A stretch of 64,000 nt of DNA, taken from NCBI GenBank assembly GCA_963693315.1, contig OY856187.1, positions 114,902,437 through 114,966,436 on the forward strand, in the 5' to 3' direction. The stretch is from Diogma glabrata (lineage: Eukaryota; Arthropoda; Insecta; Diptera; Cylindrotomidae). The notes under the pieces were generated by a model. That model saw only the letters and a program-made list of their open reading frames with translations, was not told where the DNA came from and did no database searches. Each line of letters begins with the position of its first letter. The first letter of the stretch is position 1. A program made the translations under genes and the position numbers. Positions 24,561 through 35,524 of this stretch are shown piece by piece.

Positions 24561-25424
24561 CCTGTGTAAACTTACACTAATGCTGTTTGTTTTTCAATTC
24601 AACTGGTATATTGCACGGATTCATCGAATTTACTCTGAATGAATGGTATGTTCGAGTAAAGTATGTAAATTAAAAAACAAACAAAAACATAGCTTTATAT
24701 AAATTATTTGCATATTTATTATGCTTAGTTACTTCGGTTTTGAAGAAACCTAAGTATTGCATTCATGAGCCAAAAGTGAAATTCGTACCCCCAATTTTTT
24801 TGGCATATCTCGACGTTTTAGGAAAAAAAATCTATGTCTGTCTGCCTGCCGGCCGTCACAACCGACAAAATCTAGAAAGCCCCGACGGATTTCAAAAAAT
24901 GTTTTTCTAAAAGTAGGTTTACTCAATAGAAAGAGCCGAAAGGACGATGTGTTCGATAAATGTACCGGAAATGTATCAAAAAACCGTAAAGTGTGTCAAA
25001 ACAAGGAAATTTTCAAACTTTTTGCTTAAAAATCGTTCTTTTTAAGTGATTACGAACATAAATTTGAATTTGAAGAAATCTTGATGGTCGGGATTGGTAT
25101 GTGAGACCAAACACTAGATTATTGCATTATAAGTTTGTCAAAAAAATGTTGTGAAGTGCGTCAAAAGAAAGATTTTTATTTATTTTTTTACCCAATTTTT
25201 TAGAAATAAATAAAATTAATTATTTATATGACATGAAATTTTATTATTATTATTAAGAATTACGGCATCATAAGTTTGTCAAAAAAATGTTGTCAAGTGT
25301 GTCGAAAGAAAGATTTACTTCGGTTTATTTATTTTTTACCCAATTTTTGGACAAAATAAAATTAATTATTTGTATGGCATGCGATTTTATTATTATTATA
25401 GAGAATTATGGCACTATAAGTTTA

Positions 25425-25914
25425 TGTGTTATTATGGTTTCCCATATTATTCACTGTTTGTGTGCTTTTGTCACTTTTGAATTAAAATGCAATATTTAAA
25501 AATATACTTTTTACTGTTTATTTTTAATTTTATTTTATTAATAATAATATAAACTTCCTTATAGTAACAATTTGATTTAATTTTTTATTTTATAGAATAT
25601 CGATTTCGACTTACGTCATCCTCAGTTCTTAAATTATTATTACAATTTTTTGCTTAAACTATTACTTATATACTATTTCAACTGCTGTTTTTTACAATAA
25701 TCAAAAACAGCGGTTGAAATAGTTTATAAGTAATAGTTTAAACAAAAAATTGTAATAATAATTTAAGAACTGAGGATGACGTAAGTCGAAATCGATGTTC
25801 TATAAAATAAAAATTTAAATCAAATTGTTACTATAAGGAAGTTTATATTATTATTAATAAAATAAAATTAAAAATAAACAGTAAAAAGTATATTTTTAAA
25901 TATTGCATTTTAAC
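25425..25914. mobile_element. Foldback MITE inside the 140-bp repeat
   Basis: Arms about 25482-25697 and 25707-25912 are near-perfect reverse complements around a 10-base loop; both contain ACTTACGTCATCCTCAG or its complement. The sequence ACTATAAGTTT occurs immediately before 25425 and again right after 25914, as an apparent 11-bp target duplication in the host 140-bp unit. An unpaired segment of about 55 bases sits between the left duplication and the left arm. No open frame. Confidence 0.65.
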
Positions 25915-26770
25915 TATAAGTTTGTCAAAAAAATAATGTCAAGTGTGTCAAAAGAATGATTTTCATTTCTTTTTTTAGAAAATCAATATAATAAAATTAG
26001 TTATTTTATTTGGATGAAATGAAATATAAGGAACATGATAAATTATTATTGAGAATTTTATTGCATTTAAAGTTTATCAAAAAAATATTGTCAAGTATGT
26101 CAAAAAAATGATTTTCTTGGAAAAAAAATTTAGCTGTTTGTATGACGTAAATATGACATAGACAATTTTGAAATATTTTTGGAATTTTGAAAAAAGTTTG
26201 TAGTTTTGATTTAGTAAGAATTTTTTAAATATTTTTAGAATTTTGAAAAATTTTTAATTTTTGGAAAAAGTTTGGATTTTTGAATTTTTAAGAATTTTTG
26301 AATTAGAATTTAGAAAAAGTTTAAATATTTGATTTTATTCTAATTTTTGGAATATTTTTTAAATTTTGAAAAAAGTTTTAATTTTTGATTTTGTTTTATT
26401 TTTTGCAATATTTTCAGAATTTTTGAAAAACGTTAATTCTTTGATTTTGTAATAATTTTTGGAATATTTTTAGAATTTTGAATAAAGTTTGATTTTATTT
26501 AATTTTTACAATATTTTGGGGATTTTGAAAGAAATGTAAATTTTTAATTTGGTCATATTTTCTCGAAACGCTAAATGGAGAGGTTTTTGAGTAGTTTGCT
26601 GATTGTATCATCATTTCACTAAATTATGTTAATTTATGATCTGTTATAATTTTTCGGCGACGAAGTGATATTTCGTGTTAGTTTTATAATAAATTTCTAA
26701 ACAGAGATAAAATACTTGTGCTTTTACAAAAAGTTTTATGTTTGATATACATCGCTGCTCAAAACTAAAA

Positions 26771-29700
26771 AAAGTCGGACAAGTGCGAATAAAATTCGCT
26801 CGCCAAGGGTTCCGTGAATGTAAAAGAACACAATATCAAAAATAAATGACATAAAGTTATGTTGTAAAGTCTTTACATCGCCAGACTATGGACGCATAAC
26901 AGAATAAATGTTTAATCGTAAACGTCTATAGTAAATGTCAATCACATCTACATTGATCAAAAATGTTTTTTGAGGTTAAATCTTATCCATAGCTGTTTAT
27001 GTTAGCTAAAGAAAGATTTAACCAGTATTTTAACGGTCTAAATTGGGAATATTTGTTCTATAAATCAGCGTCGAAATATAGGGTGGTATACATACACTTA
27101 AAATAACTTTTTTTTCATCAATAACTAAAAAACTGTGCATCGCAGAATTCTAAAAAATGTTGCAATGTTTCTTAAATTAAGTGTTCTTTCAAATGAAACC
27201 CCATTCGTTTGGTTCCAAAAAAAGTTTTTTTGCACTCCCCACACCCATCCCCTAAACACACAGAAATATAATTATTTGAGAGTTCGCTATAATTTTCGTT
27301 CAAAATATAGCAAACTTCCTGTCTCCATGAATTTTTTTCAATTTTTTCTGTCAATCAGTGTCGAAACGTAGGGGGGGGAACGGTCAGGAACTTGCACATT
27401 TTTTAGAATAACTCAAAAACGGTGTACCGGAAAATTCTAAAAAAAATTGCAATATTTTGGAAATTTGCTGTTCTTTCAAATGATACCCCACTCGTTTGGG
27501 TCAAAAAAAAGTTTTTTTACCCCCCTTACACCCGTCCCCTAAACACACAGAAATATAATTATTTGAGAGTTCGCTATAATTTTCGTTCAAAATATAGCCA
27601 ATTTCCTGTCTCCATGAATTTTTTCAATTTTTTCTGTCAATCAGTGTCGAAACGTGGGGGGGGGGGGGAACGGTCAGGAACTTGCACATTTTTTAGAATA
27701 ACTCAAAAACGGTGTACCGGAAAATTCTAAAAAAATTGCCATGTTTTGGAAATTTTGTGTTCTTTCAAATGACACCCCACTCGCTTGGGTCAAAAAAAGT
27801 TTTTTTTTACCCTCTTTACACCCGTCCCCTAAACACACAGAAATATAATTATTTGAGAGTTCGCTATAATTTTCGTTCAAAATATAGCAAATTTCCTGTC
27901 TCTATGAATTTTTTCAATTTTTTCTGTCAATCGGTGTCGAAACGTAGGGGGGGGGGAACGGTCTGGAATGTGCACATTTTTTAGAATAACTCAAAAACGG
28001 TGTACCGCAAAATTCTAAAAAAAATTGCAACGTGTTGGAAATTTGGTGTTCTTTCAAATGATACCAAACTCGCTTGGGTCAAAAAAAGGTTTTTTTTACC
28101 CTCTTTACACCCATCCCCTAAATAAACAGAAATATAATTATTTGAGAGTTCGCTATAATTTTCGTTCAAAATATAGCCAATTTCCTGTCTCTATGAATTT
28201 TTTCAATTTTTTCTGTCAATCAGTGTCGAAACGTAGGGGGGGGGGAACGGTCTGGAATGTGCACGTTTTTTAGAATAACTCAAAAACTGTGTACCAGAAA
28301 ATTCTAAAAAAAACTGCAACGTGTTGGAAATTTGCTGTTCTTTCAAATGATACCCCACTCGCTTGGGTCAAAAAAAGTTTTTTTTTACCCCCTTTACACC
28401 CATCCCCTAAATACACAGAAATATAATTATTTGAGAGTTCGCTATAATTTTCGTTCAAAATATAGCAAATTTCCTGTCTCTATGAATTTTTTCAATTTTT
28501 TCTGTCAATCGGTGTCGAAACGTAGGGGGGGGGGAACGGTCTGGAATGTGCACATTTTTTAGAATAACTCAAAAACGGTGTACGGCAAAATTCTAAAAAA
28601 AATTGCAACGTGTTGGAAATTTGGTGTTCTTTCAAATGACACCCCACTCGCTTGGGTCAAAAAAAGTTTTTTTTTACCCCCTTTACACCCATCCCCTAAA
28701 TACACAGAAATATAATTGTTTGAGAGTTCGCTATAATTTTCGTTCAAAATATAGCAAATTTCCTGTCTCTATGAATTTTTTCAATTTTTTCTGTCAATCG
28801 GTGTCGAAACGTAGGGGGGGGGAACGGTCTGGAATGTGCACATTTTTTAGAATAACTCAAAAACGGTGTACCGCAAAATTCTAAAAAAATGTGCAACGTG
28901 TTGGAAATTTGCTGCTCTTTCAAATGATACCCCACTCGCTTGGGTCAAAAAAAGTTTTTTTTTACCCCCTTTACACCCATCCCCTAAATACACAGAAATA
29001 TAATTATTTGAGAGTTCGCTATAATTTTCGTTCAAAATATAGCAAATTTCCTGTCTCTATGAATTTTTTCAATTTTTTCTGTCAATCGGTGTCGAAACGT
29101 AGGGGGGGGGAACGGTCTGGAATGTGCACATTTTTTAGAATAACTCAAAAACTGTGTACCACAAAATTCTAAAAAAAATTGCAAAGTGTCTGAAATTTGG
29201 TCCTCTTTCAAATGACACCCCACTCGCTTGGGTCAAAAAAGTTTTTTTTCACCCTTCCCCACCCCAATCCCTTAAAAACACAAAAATATATTTATTTGAG
29301 GGTTCGCTATATTTTTCGTTCAGAGTTTATCAAACTTCCTGTCTCTGTGAATTTTTTCAAATTTTTCTGTTAATTAGGCTCGAAATGCAAGGGGGGGACC
29401 AACTTTTTGTGTCACTTTATTGATAATAATTCAAAAACCATGCATTGCAAAATTCTAAAAAAAATGGCAATATTTCTAAAATCAAGTGCTCTTTCAAATG
29501 ACACCCCCCATGACCTGGTTTTAAATGATGTTTTTACCCCTTAACATTCCCACCCCTTTAATAAATATAGTTATGAGTGTCTGCCACTTTTCTATATTTT
29601 TCATTAAAAACCTCCTCAATTTTCTATCATTCCAAATATATTTCAAGATTTTCGATGAAGTAGGGTCGGAGTTAATCGGGGCAATAAAACATCCCGAAAA

Positions 29701-30030
29701 CGTCATTTTTCAAAATTATACAAAAAATGGTGAGATGTAAAATTCCAAAATATATTTTTAAAAAATGCTGAAATGAAGCCCTTTCATATGATACCCTACT
29801 CGTCTCGCTAAAAAAATGTATGTTTTCAAAGGCTTTACATCGTACCTCCTTAAAACAAACGAACACAACTTTATTTATTTTTTAACCCGCCATCTTGTGT
29901 GGATAGGTTAGTTTTATAAGCACCTCAAATTTTAAGTTCATCGGATTAATGGTTCACGAGATAATCAAAATAATGTGAAAAACACGTTGTACTCTCACCA
30001 ATAGTGTTCCGTATAAAAAACGGAACCCTA
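26771..30030 (+). mobile_element. 3.26-kb element with internal tandem array
   Basis: The start reads AAAGTCGGACAAGTGCGAAT with AGGGTTCCGT soon after; the end reads TTCCGTATAAAAAACGGAAC then CCTA. Near its end is a hairpin, TTCCGT/ACGGAA, and the two ends share inverted AGGGTTCCGT. Comparison with the uninterrupted sequences at about 10225 and 62345 shows that it splits AAAACTAAAA from ACAATGTCCT exactly. The terminal hairpin followed by CTAA resembles Helitron-like 3' ends, but the insertion site is not the usual A|T and no Rep/helicase is present, so the class stays open. A second, shorter copy begins at about 31344. Confidence 0.7.
27105..29830 (+). repeat. Tandem array, ten units of about 289 bp
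   Basis: The anchor string CTCAAAAAC (or a variant) recurs at about 27123, 27411, 27701, 27989, 28278, 28567, 28855, 29143, 29429 and 29718, a period of 286-290 bp. The inner units are nearly identical and the outer ones diverged. Each central unit has a run of about 8-13 guanines whose length varies, and blocks such as GAGAGTTCGCTATAATTTTC. The many short open frames on both strands are by-products of the repeat and do not join up. Confidence 0.9.
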
Positions 30031-30689
30031 ACAATGTCCTCATAAAAGTTTTATGCCGAAAACTATATCAAAATTCTTAACCAAAACCGAAGTCTTGATA
30101 TCTCAGAGCTTGAGATTTCAGCCACTCCATATTTTATTTATTATATTTGATATTTAAAATTAATTTCAATTTTAAAATATTACCTAGTTACAAACAATAA
30201 ATCAAACTTTAAATAGTGAAGGTTTTTAAAACTTAGAGTTTTTATCGGTAATTATTGGTTAAATAAAGTTTTTATTATTATCTAAGATAAATTCCTAGCT
30301 ATAGATCTATACATTGTTTGTTTAAATCAATAATTATTTTAATTTAACTAGTTTATAAAACAAAGTTGAAAATTCAAAATGGCGAAATTTCAACATCAAA
30401 TACAATGCTCATAATGTTTCGTGTAAAAATGTTATACACGAATCAAAATAGGAACGGAATAATTTCTCTTCGCTCAGTGTATATCGTCTAGTTCTCCACG
30501 ACTCAGTTGCATTAAAAAACAGACACACAATATGAAAATTCTAACCTTACACTAAAACATACTATAATTTAATTGAGCGTCGTTTTGTTCTGCAGATATT
30601 AATTTTTAAATATATGCATCTCAGTTCAAAAAATTTTAGTTTTAAATGAATTGTTGGAGTGAGTTGAATTGAGTACGTTTCGGACCACC

Positions 30690-30900
30690 GAAACGTTTCT
30701 GTAAATTCAAACTTAGGGTAACTTTGAAATCAAATTACAAGAGAACGGCGTAGTTGATATAAAATTTGTATGTGTGTTGGAGAGGTATACACATTTTGCT
30801 TATACTGTTTCTAATAAAAATACTATGAAATTAAATTTTTGAAGATGGCGCAGATACCATAGATCAAGCATTTTTTAATTTTTTTACAAACTGTAAGTAT
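30690..30900. repeat. Dispersed repeat, partner of 24.2 kb
   Basis: Shares ordered blocks with 24285-24490 (AAATTCAAACTTAGGGT, GTGTGTTGGA, ATAGATCAAGCA). The flanks, about 30580-30660 and 30940-31010, also share GCATCTC.G.TCAAAAA with each other. No gene seen. Confidence 0.5.
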
Positions 30901-31343
30901 AACATGTCAAAACAACTCAAAATATAAATAATGAGTTTGTTATTGTTCTAAAGATAAAAGTTTTTACATATGTGCATCTCGGGTCAAAAATTTTAGTTGT
31001 CAACGGGTGAGCCTTGCTGAGGCAAGCAAATTGTCAAAACCACTCTGACTTTTAATTTCCAGAAAACTTTCGAACCACCCTGTTCTCAAACTAAACACTT
31101 TAAAAATGTTTGAGACCCCAGAATATGTATTTCATCTACTATATCTACTATACATTTTTAATTTAACTGTGATTTTGCTGAAATTTAAACAAATATATTA
31201 CTATACTATTTTTGCGTTTTATGAAAATTTTTGTTGCTGCATATAGACAACATTTTTAATGAAGAACCGCCCCTTCCCTCTGGTCAATTGTTAAAATCTG
31301 GTAAGCTTATCATAATCCGGATTTTATCCTTCTATTTATGGAA

Positions 31344-31860
31344 GAAAAAAAGATTCGGTCAAGTGCGAATAAGACTCGCTTGCCGGGAGTTCTGTAAACG
31401 TAAAGGAACAAAATATAAGTATGTACATACATAAAAATGAGTTTTTCCTCGTAAATCTCAATAGCAATGTCCATTGAAAATTCATCGAAATGATACACAA
31501 AACGTTACATCGCGATAAATCTTCTGCATATATGTTTATGGTAACTAAAAAAAATTAAATTACAACAGCTTGTAGTTTAAATTGGAATAGTAATTGACAA
31601 TAATTTAAAACCCGGCATTGCAAATTGTAAAAAAATTTGCAATGTTTCTTAAATTAATTGCTTTCAAATGCACAACTTGGGTCAAAAAATTTTTTCTCCT
31701 TTCCCACATCCCGTAGATGTCTCGTCTCTGTGGATTTTTCGAATTTTTTCTCAATGAAGCTAGGAACCCAGGCTTTAAGTTGCACTTCTCTGACAATAAT
31801 TCAAAAATTGTGCACTGCAAATTTATAAAAAAGATTAAATATTTACTACATCAAGTAAGC
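31344..31860 (+). mobile_element. Second copy of the 26.8-kb element, with one repeat unit
   Basis: Begins GATTCGGTCAAGTGCGAATA, matching the start of the element at 26771, and continues with a diverged single copy of the 289-bp unit (TAATTTAAAACCCGGCATTG, then CTTTCAAATG and the TTTTTTCTC segment). It lacks a tandem array, which shows that amplification happened only in the other copy. Confidence 0.65.
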
Positions 31861-32056
31861 TTTGTAATCTTGCTCAAATTTCATTTCGTAAAATAAAAAA
31901 GTATGTTAACCATAACAACAACCAAACATCTGATTTTTAAAACTATTTGTATTTCTAAATGTAATAGAATGTTCGAGAATTGAGATTTAAAACTGAAAAA
32001 CCATTTTTCTCCAACCGAACTAAAAATTATAGTTTTTGTTTGGGTATTCCTTACAA

Positions 32057-32554
32057 AATAGTACATTATGATGCAAGGACGTAAAGCTAAGGTTTTTGGA
32101 CGTATATGGAGTTTGCGAATCGAGGCGCTAGCCGAGATTTGCACTCACATTAAGTCCAAAATGGCTTACGTCCGTGCATCACATACTATTTTTTATTCGC
32201 CGAAAGCAAGATATTTAAAAAAAATTGGCAAATCTAAATTAAAATTAATATTTTTTAAATTTTGAAATAAAAATATGTTGAACAAGTAGCCTTTGACCAA
32301 TATATTTGTTATTTCTTTTCCAACAAATCGTATCACTATGACAACAAAGAATAACAAATCTTTTAATTGGATAAGGAAATTTGGAATCGAAACGTTGCTT
32401 TGATAAAAATGCTAATTTTTTATAGAATTTACACAAATACAAATGTTTTTTACTTTTTTGGACGTAACTATGACAACAAAATATATGGTGAAAAAGTGAC
32501 ACTTTAAGGCCGCAAATCACAGTAATAAAGTAACACTTTAATATGTAGGCGAAT
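32057..32554. mobile_element. Palindrome family P3, unit 1
   Basis: About 500 bp. It starts with a palindrome based on AATAGTACATTATGATGCAA and its partner TGCATCACATACTATTTTTT (32061-32195), cap CGAGGCGCTAGCCGAG. An AT-rich body follows with TATGTTGAACAAGTAG and CTATGACAACAAA, then AAGTGACACTTTAAGG near the end. A diverged second unit follows directly. Confidence 0.7.
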
Positions 32555-33015
32555 AAAATAATACATTATGATGCAAGGCCGCAAAGCTAAGGTTTTTGGA
32601 CGTATGTGGAGTTTGCGAATCGAAACCAGTCGAGATTTGCCCCCCACATTAAGTCCAAATGGTTAACGTACATGCATCATAAATACACTATTTTTGCACT
32701 CTTGTGGCGAATAACAAGCAAAATATTTAAAAAAAATTGTTTACAATACAATGCATTTCACAATTAAATTTACAATTTAATTAATTAATTAATTAATTAA
32801 ATTAATTTTACAATTAAATTTTTTATAAATTTTGAAATAAAAATATGTTGAACAAGTAACATTTGACAAAAATATTGGTTATTTTTTTTTCAAACAAAAT
32901 GTTTAACTATGACAACAAATAATAACAAATATTTGAATTGGATTATGAAATTTTGAATTGAAAGGTTGCTTTGATAAAAATTTCTATTTTATAGACTTTA
33001 AACAAATAATAGCTA
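32555..33015. mobile_element. Palindrome family P3, unit 2 (left part)
   Basis: Repeats unit 1 from the palindrome (AATACATTATGATGCAAGG, partner near 32678) through TATGTTGAACAAGTAAC and CTATGACAACAAAT. It stops at about 33015, where the tyrosine-recombinase element begins. Its missing right end (TTTTTTACTTTTTTGGA onward) resumes at about 34845-34967, so the recombinase element inserted into this unit. A TTAA microsatellite lies at about 32778-32805. Confidence 0.7.
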
Positions 33016-34844
33016 TTTATGTACCAAGGGCGTTATGTAGGTTATTACGCCCGGAAAGCGACGTAATCTAGCCCGAGGGCCTTTGGCCCGAGGGATGGAT
33101 GTCGCTTGATGGGCGTAATTCCCAATAACGCCAGTGGTGCATACAAGATTTTATGCTTCACTTAATAAGCTAAAAACTAAGAAAGAATTTAATTTGTTAG
33201 TCTATATTGCTATGCAAAAAAATACAAATGTATCCCAGTATGCCAAGAAAATAAATATTTTGAAGTTTAAATTAATTATTTGTTGTTTGTGCGTTGCTAT
33301 AAACAAATTCCCCCAAATTTTGTAGCGTAGTTTGCCATGAGAAAAAACAGTTTGAAGTTTCAAATAATTATTCATCAAAACTCTGAATTAGTCCTAAACA
33401 ATAATGGATTTGCAATTGCCAGAGTTTATTAAGCAAAATGCTCAAAAAGCAACGGAATCTTTATTGCCAATTAAATCCAAACAACAATATGATAAAGATT
33501 ACGGGATTTTTCGTTCATGGAAATCAAGAAATAAAGTACAGGCAGTGAATGAAAATGTGTTGTTAGCATACTTTCAAGAATTGGTAATTCTAATTTGTTT
33601 ATACATTTTAATAAGTAAATTTATTAATTCAATTTTTTATTTAGTCTGAAAAGTATACCCCGAATTCACTGTGGACCAAATACTCCATTTTAAAATCTAC
33701 CCTTACAGTTTACGAAAAAATTGATATTTCAAAATATAACCAATTGCTTTCGTTCTTAAAAACAAAATCAAGAGGTTATACGCCAAAAAAATCTCAAGTT
33801 TTAACCGGCAATCAGGTTATGGCTTTCATAAAAGATGCTCCGGATGACGTTTATCTGTTGCATAAGGTAGTTTTGGTTATGGGAGTCTTTGGAGGCTTAA
33901 GAAGAGACGAAATGGTAAAAATGTCAGTTGAGGATGTAACTGATAAAGGTTCCGTTTTGATTGTAAAAGTGCCAGAAACTAAAACAGGTACGTCAAAAGG
34001 CTTTACAATCATAGATGAAGAAGAAATGGGTGCTCTGAAAATAGTCCGACAATATATGAATTTAAGGCCAAATAAAACAAATGGGACACGTTTTTTTCTT
34101 ACATATAGAAACAGAAAGTGTACAATGCAACCAGTTGGAAAAAATACGATAGGCAGTGTTCCAAACACTATTGCTAAGTTCTTAAAACTAGAAAACCCTC
34201 ACCAGTTTACTGGTCATTGTTTGAGACGCACTTCGTCGAGTCTCTTAATTGAGGGGGGTGCGTCTTTCGAAATTGCACGGCAAATGGAAGAGTGACACTG
34301 TAGCACAAGGCTACATAGAAGAAAGCATCACTTCGAAAAATAGAATTTCCAACATGATTGCAAGTGCTGTAGATTCATCTGAAGGAGAAACAAGTGCAAT
34401 TTCTAGTTTTGAAATCATCTCGAATGTTCAAGAACAACCATCAACATCATCAACCTACCCCATATCAAATAAAATGATAACTGTATCGGACAATCTTTCC
34501 AGTAAATCTGTTGATTTTTCTATCAAGTTTGAAAATTGCCATTTTTACTTCGAAAAGTAACATTCTGTATTGAAAATTTTGATTTAATTTGAATAAAAAT
34601 TATTAATTAATAAACATTTTTTAAAACTTTTTAAATTAAAAGCAAAAATACAATTTACGACAAAAACAAACTGTCTAGTATGCCATGAGGATAAACATTT
34701 TGAAGTTTAAAATATTATTTTAGTGTATTAAGAGCGGGCGTTATGAATTCATAATGCCCTCTCATAACGCCCCGGTTTTTATGGATGCGTTTATATATCG
34801 CGTATCCAAGACTTTATAATAACATTATATGCATGTGAAGCATA
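33016..34844 (+). mobile_element. Crypton-type tyrosine-recombinase element
   Basis: A 1.83-kb segment interrupts a P3 unit and carries the recombinase gene. Both ends hold palindromes built on GGGCGTTAT: on the left GGGCGTTAT-GTAGGTT-ATTACGCCC (about 33028-33052) and GGGCGTAAT..AATAACGCC (about 33113-33132), on the right GGGCGTTAT-GAATTC-ATAATGCCC and ATAACGCCCC (about 34737-34775). Paired half-sites around a 6-7-base spacer resemble tyrosine-recombinase crossover sites; that reading is inference. A direct repeat with AGTATGCCA and TTTTGAAGTTT occurs near 33235 and 34677. The exact termini are uncertain by tens of bases. Confidence 0.65.
33404..34560 (+). pseudogene. Tyrosine recombinase (Crypton-like), frameshifted
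   Basis: Exon 1 is 33404-33583 (ATG start), followed by a 61-bp GT-AG intron. Exon 2 from 33645 begins SEKYTPNSLWTKYSILKST and continues through TPKKSQVLTGNQVMAF. The phage-integrase fold is clear: GGLRRDEMVKM carries the first catalytic Arg, PETKTGTSKGF is the beta-hairpin Lys region, and TGHCLRRTSS is the His-x-x-Arg box. The frame then hits a stop at 34293. The expected last part, HGKWKSDTVAQGYIEES with the nucleophilic Tyr, is in the +1 frame from about 34249. A single frameshift therefore separates the nucleophile from the rest, and this copy is probably inactive. Insect genomes carry many related Crypton-type genes. A Ser/Thr-rich tail follows the Tyr. Confidence 0.85.
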
Positions 34845-34967
34845 AAAACGTTTTTTACTTTTTTGGAATATGACAACAAAATATATAGTTATAAAGTGAC
34901 ACTTTAAGGCTGCAAATCACAGTAATAAAGTATTACTTTTCGCTTTAATATGCAGGCGCTAAAAATA
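34845..34967. repeat. Right end of P3 unit 2
   Basis: Matches 32440-32555 (TTTTTTACTTTTTTGGA, GACAACAAAATATAT, AAAGTGACACTTTAAGG, CAAATCACAGTAATAAAGTA). It resumes the P3 unit broken by the recombinase element and runs directly into a P1 copy. Confidence 0.7.
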
Positions 34968-35470
34968 GTATATTATTGAATTAGGAGCTAAAGTTGTACT
35001 TTTTGCGTTGAGTCTATAGTTTGGCAATTATAAACGAAACATAAAAAGTCACTTTAGCTCCGAATTCAATGCACTATTTTTTCGGCAAACATTTTAATTT
35101 GTTTAAAAATATGAAATTAATGCATCAAATTTTTTATAAATATGTTTTAGGTAATAAATTTTCTGAAATTAATTTTTATTGATTTTAATTCATTAAAATG
35201 AATTGAAATACATTCTGTTTTGAACAAATTAATAATATCATGTTATTTTACTTTACTGCCGCCGTAAAAATATGGAAATTACTTTACTGCCGCCGTAAAA
35301 ATATGAAAATTACTTTACAACCGCCGTAAACATATGAAGGTTATTTTACAGCCGCCGGTAGATAAAATAAAAATGACGTTACTTTTGCAGCCGCCGGCTA
35401 AAATGTAAGACTTTGGCCAGTCTCAAGCGGCAGTAAAGTTAAACTTTACAGTCGTTTGCCGAAAAAATAT
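34968..35470. mobile_element. Palindrome family P1, copy 2
   Basis: Starts AATAGTATATTATTGAATTA and ends CCGAAAAAATA like the copy at 20603-21127. The cap of its palindrome is shorter, having lost the GGCCGACCG apex. Internal modules related to CTTTACTGCCGCCGTAAAAA are present on both strands. Confidence 0.78.
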
Positions 35471-35524
35471 GTAATTTGTATCAAAAAGTAAATTTTTCTA
35501 TTATATTTTTTCTATTAAATAATA

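Larger units (their letters stand above)
24729..30135. mobile_element. 140-bp-repeat element, copy 2 (single arm, interrupted)
   Basis: It begins with an imperfect hairpin, TACTTCGGTTTTGAAGAAAC followed by CTAAGTA, and the GCCGGCCGTCACAACCGAC block. It then runs through several 140-bp units and the inner A/T-rich zone to the end block CTCAGAGCTTGAGATTTCAG at about 30102-30121. Two later insertions interrupt it: a foldback MITE (25425-25914) and a 3.26-kb element (26771-30030). Without these it is about 1.65 kb, roughly one arm of the foldback at 8.4-12.4 kb. Confidence 0.75.

Noticed and set aside
27135..29172. Series of 60-100-codon open frames on both strands
   Set aside because: They repeat with the 289-bp unit, overlap each other on opposite strands and do not connect because the period is not a constant multiple of three.
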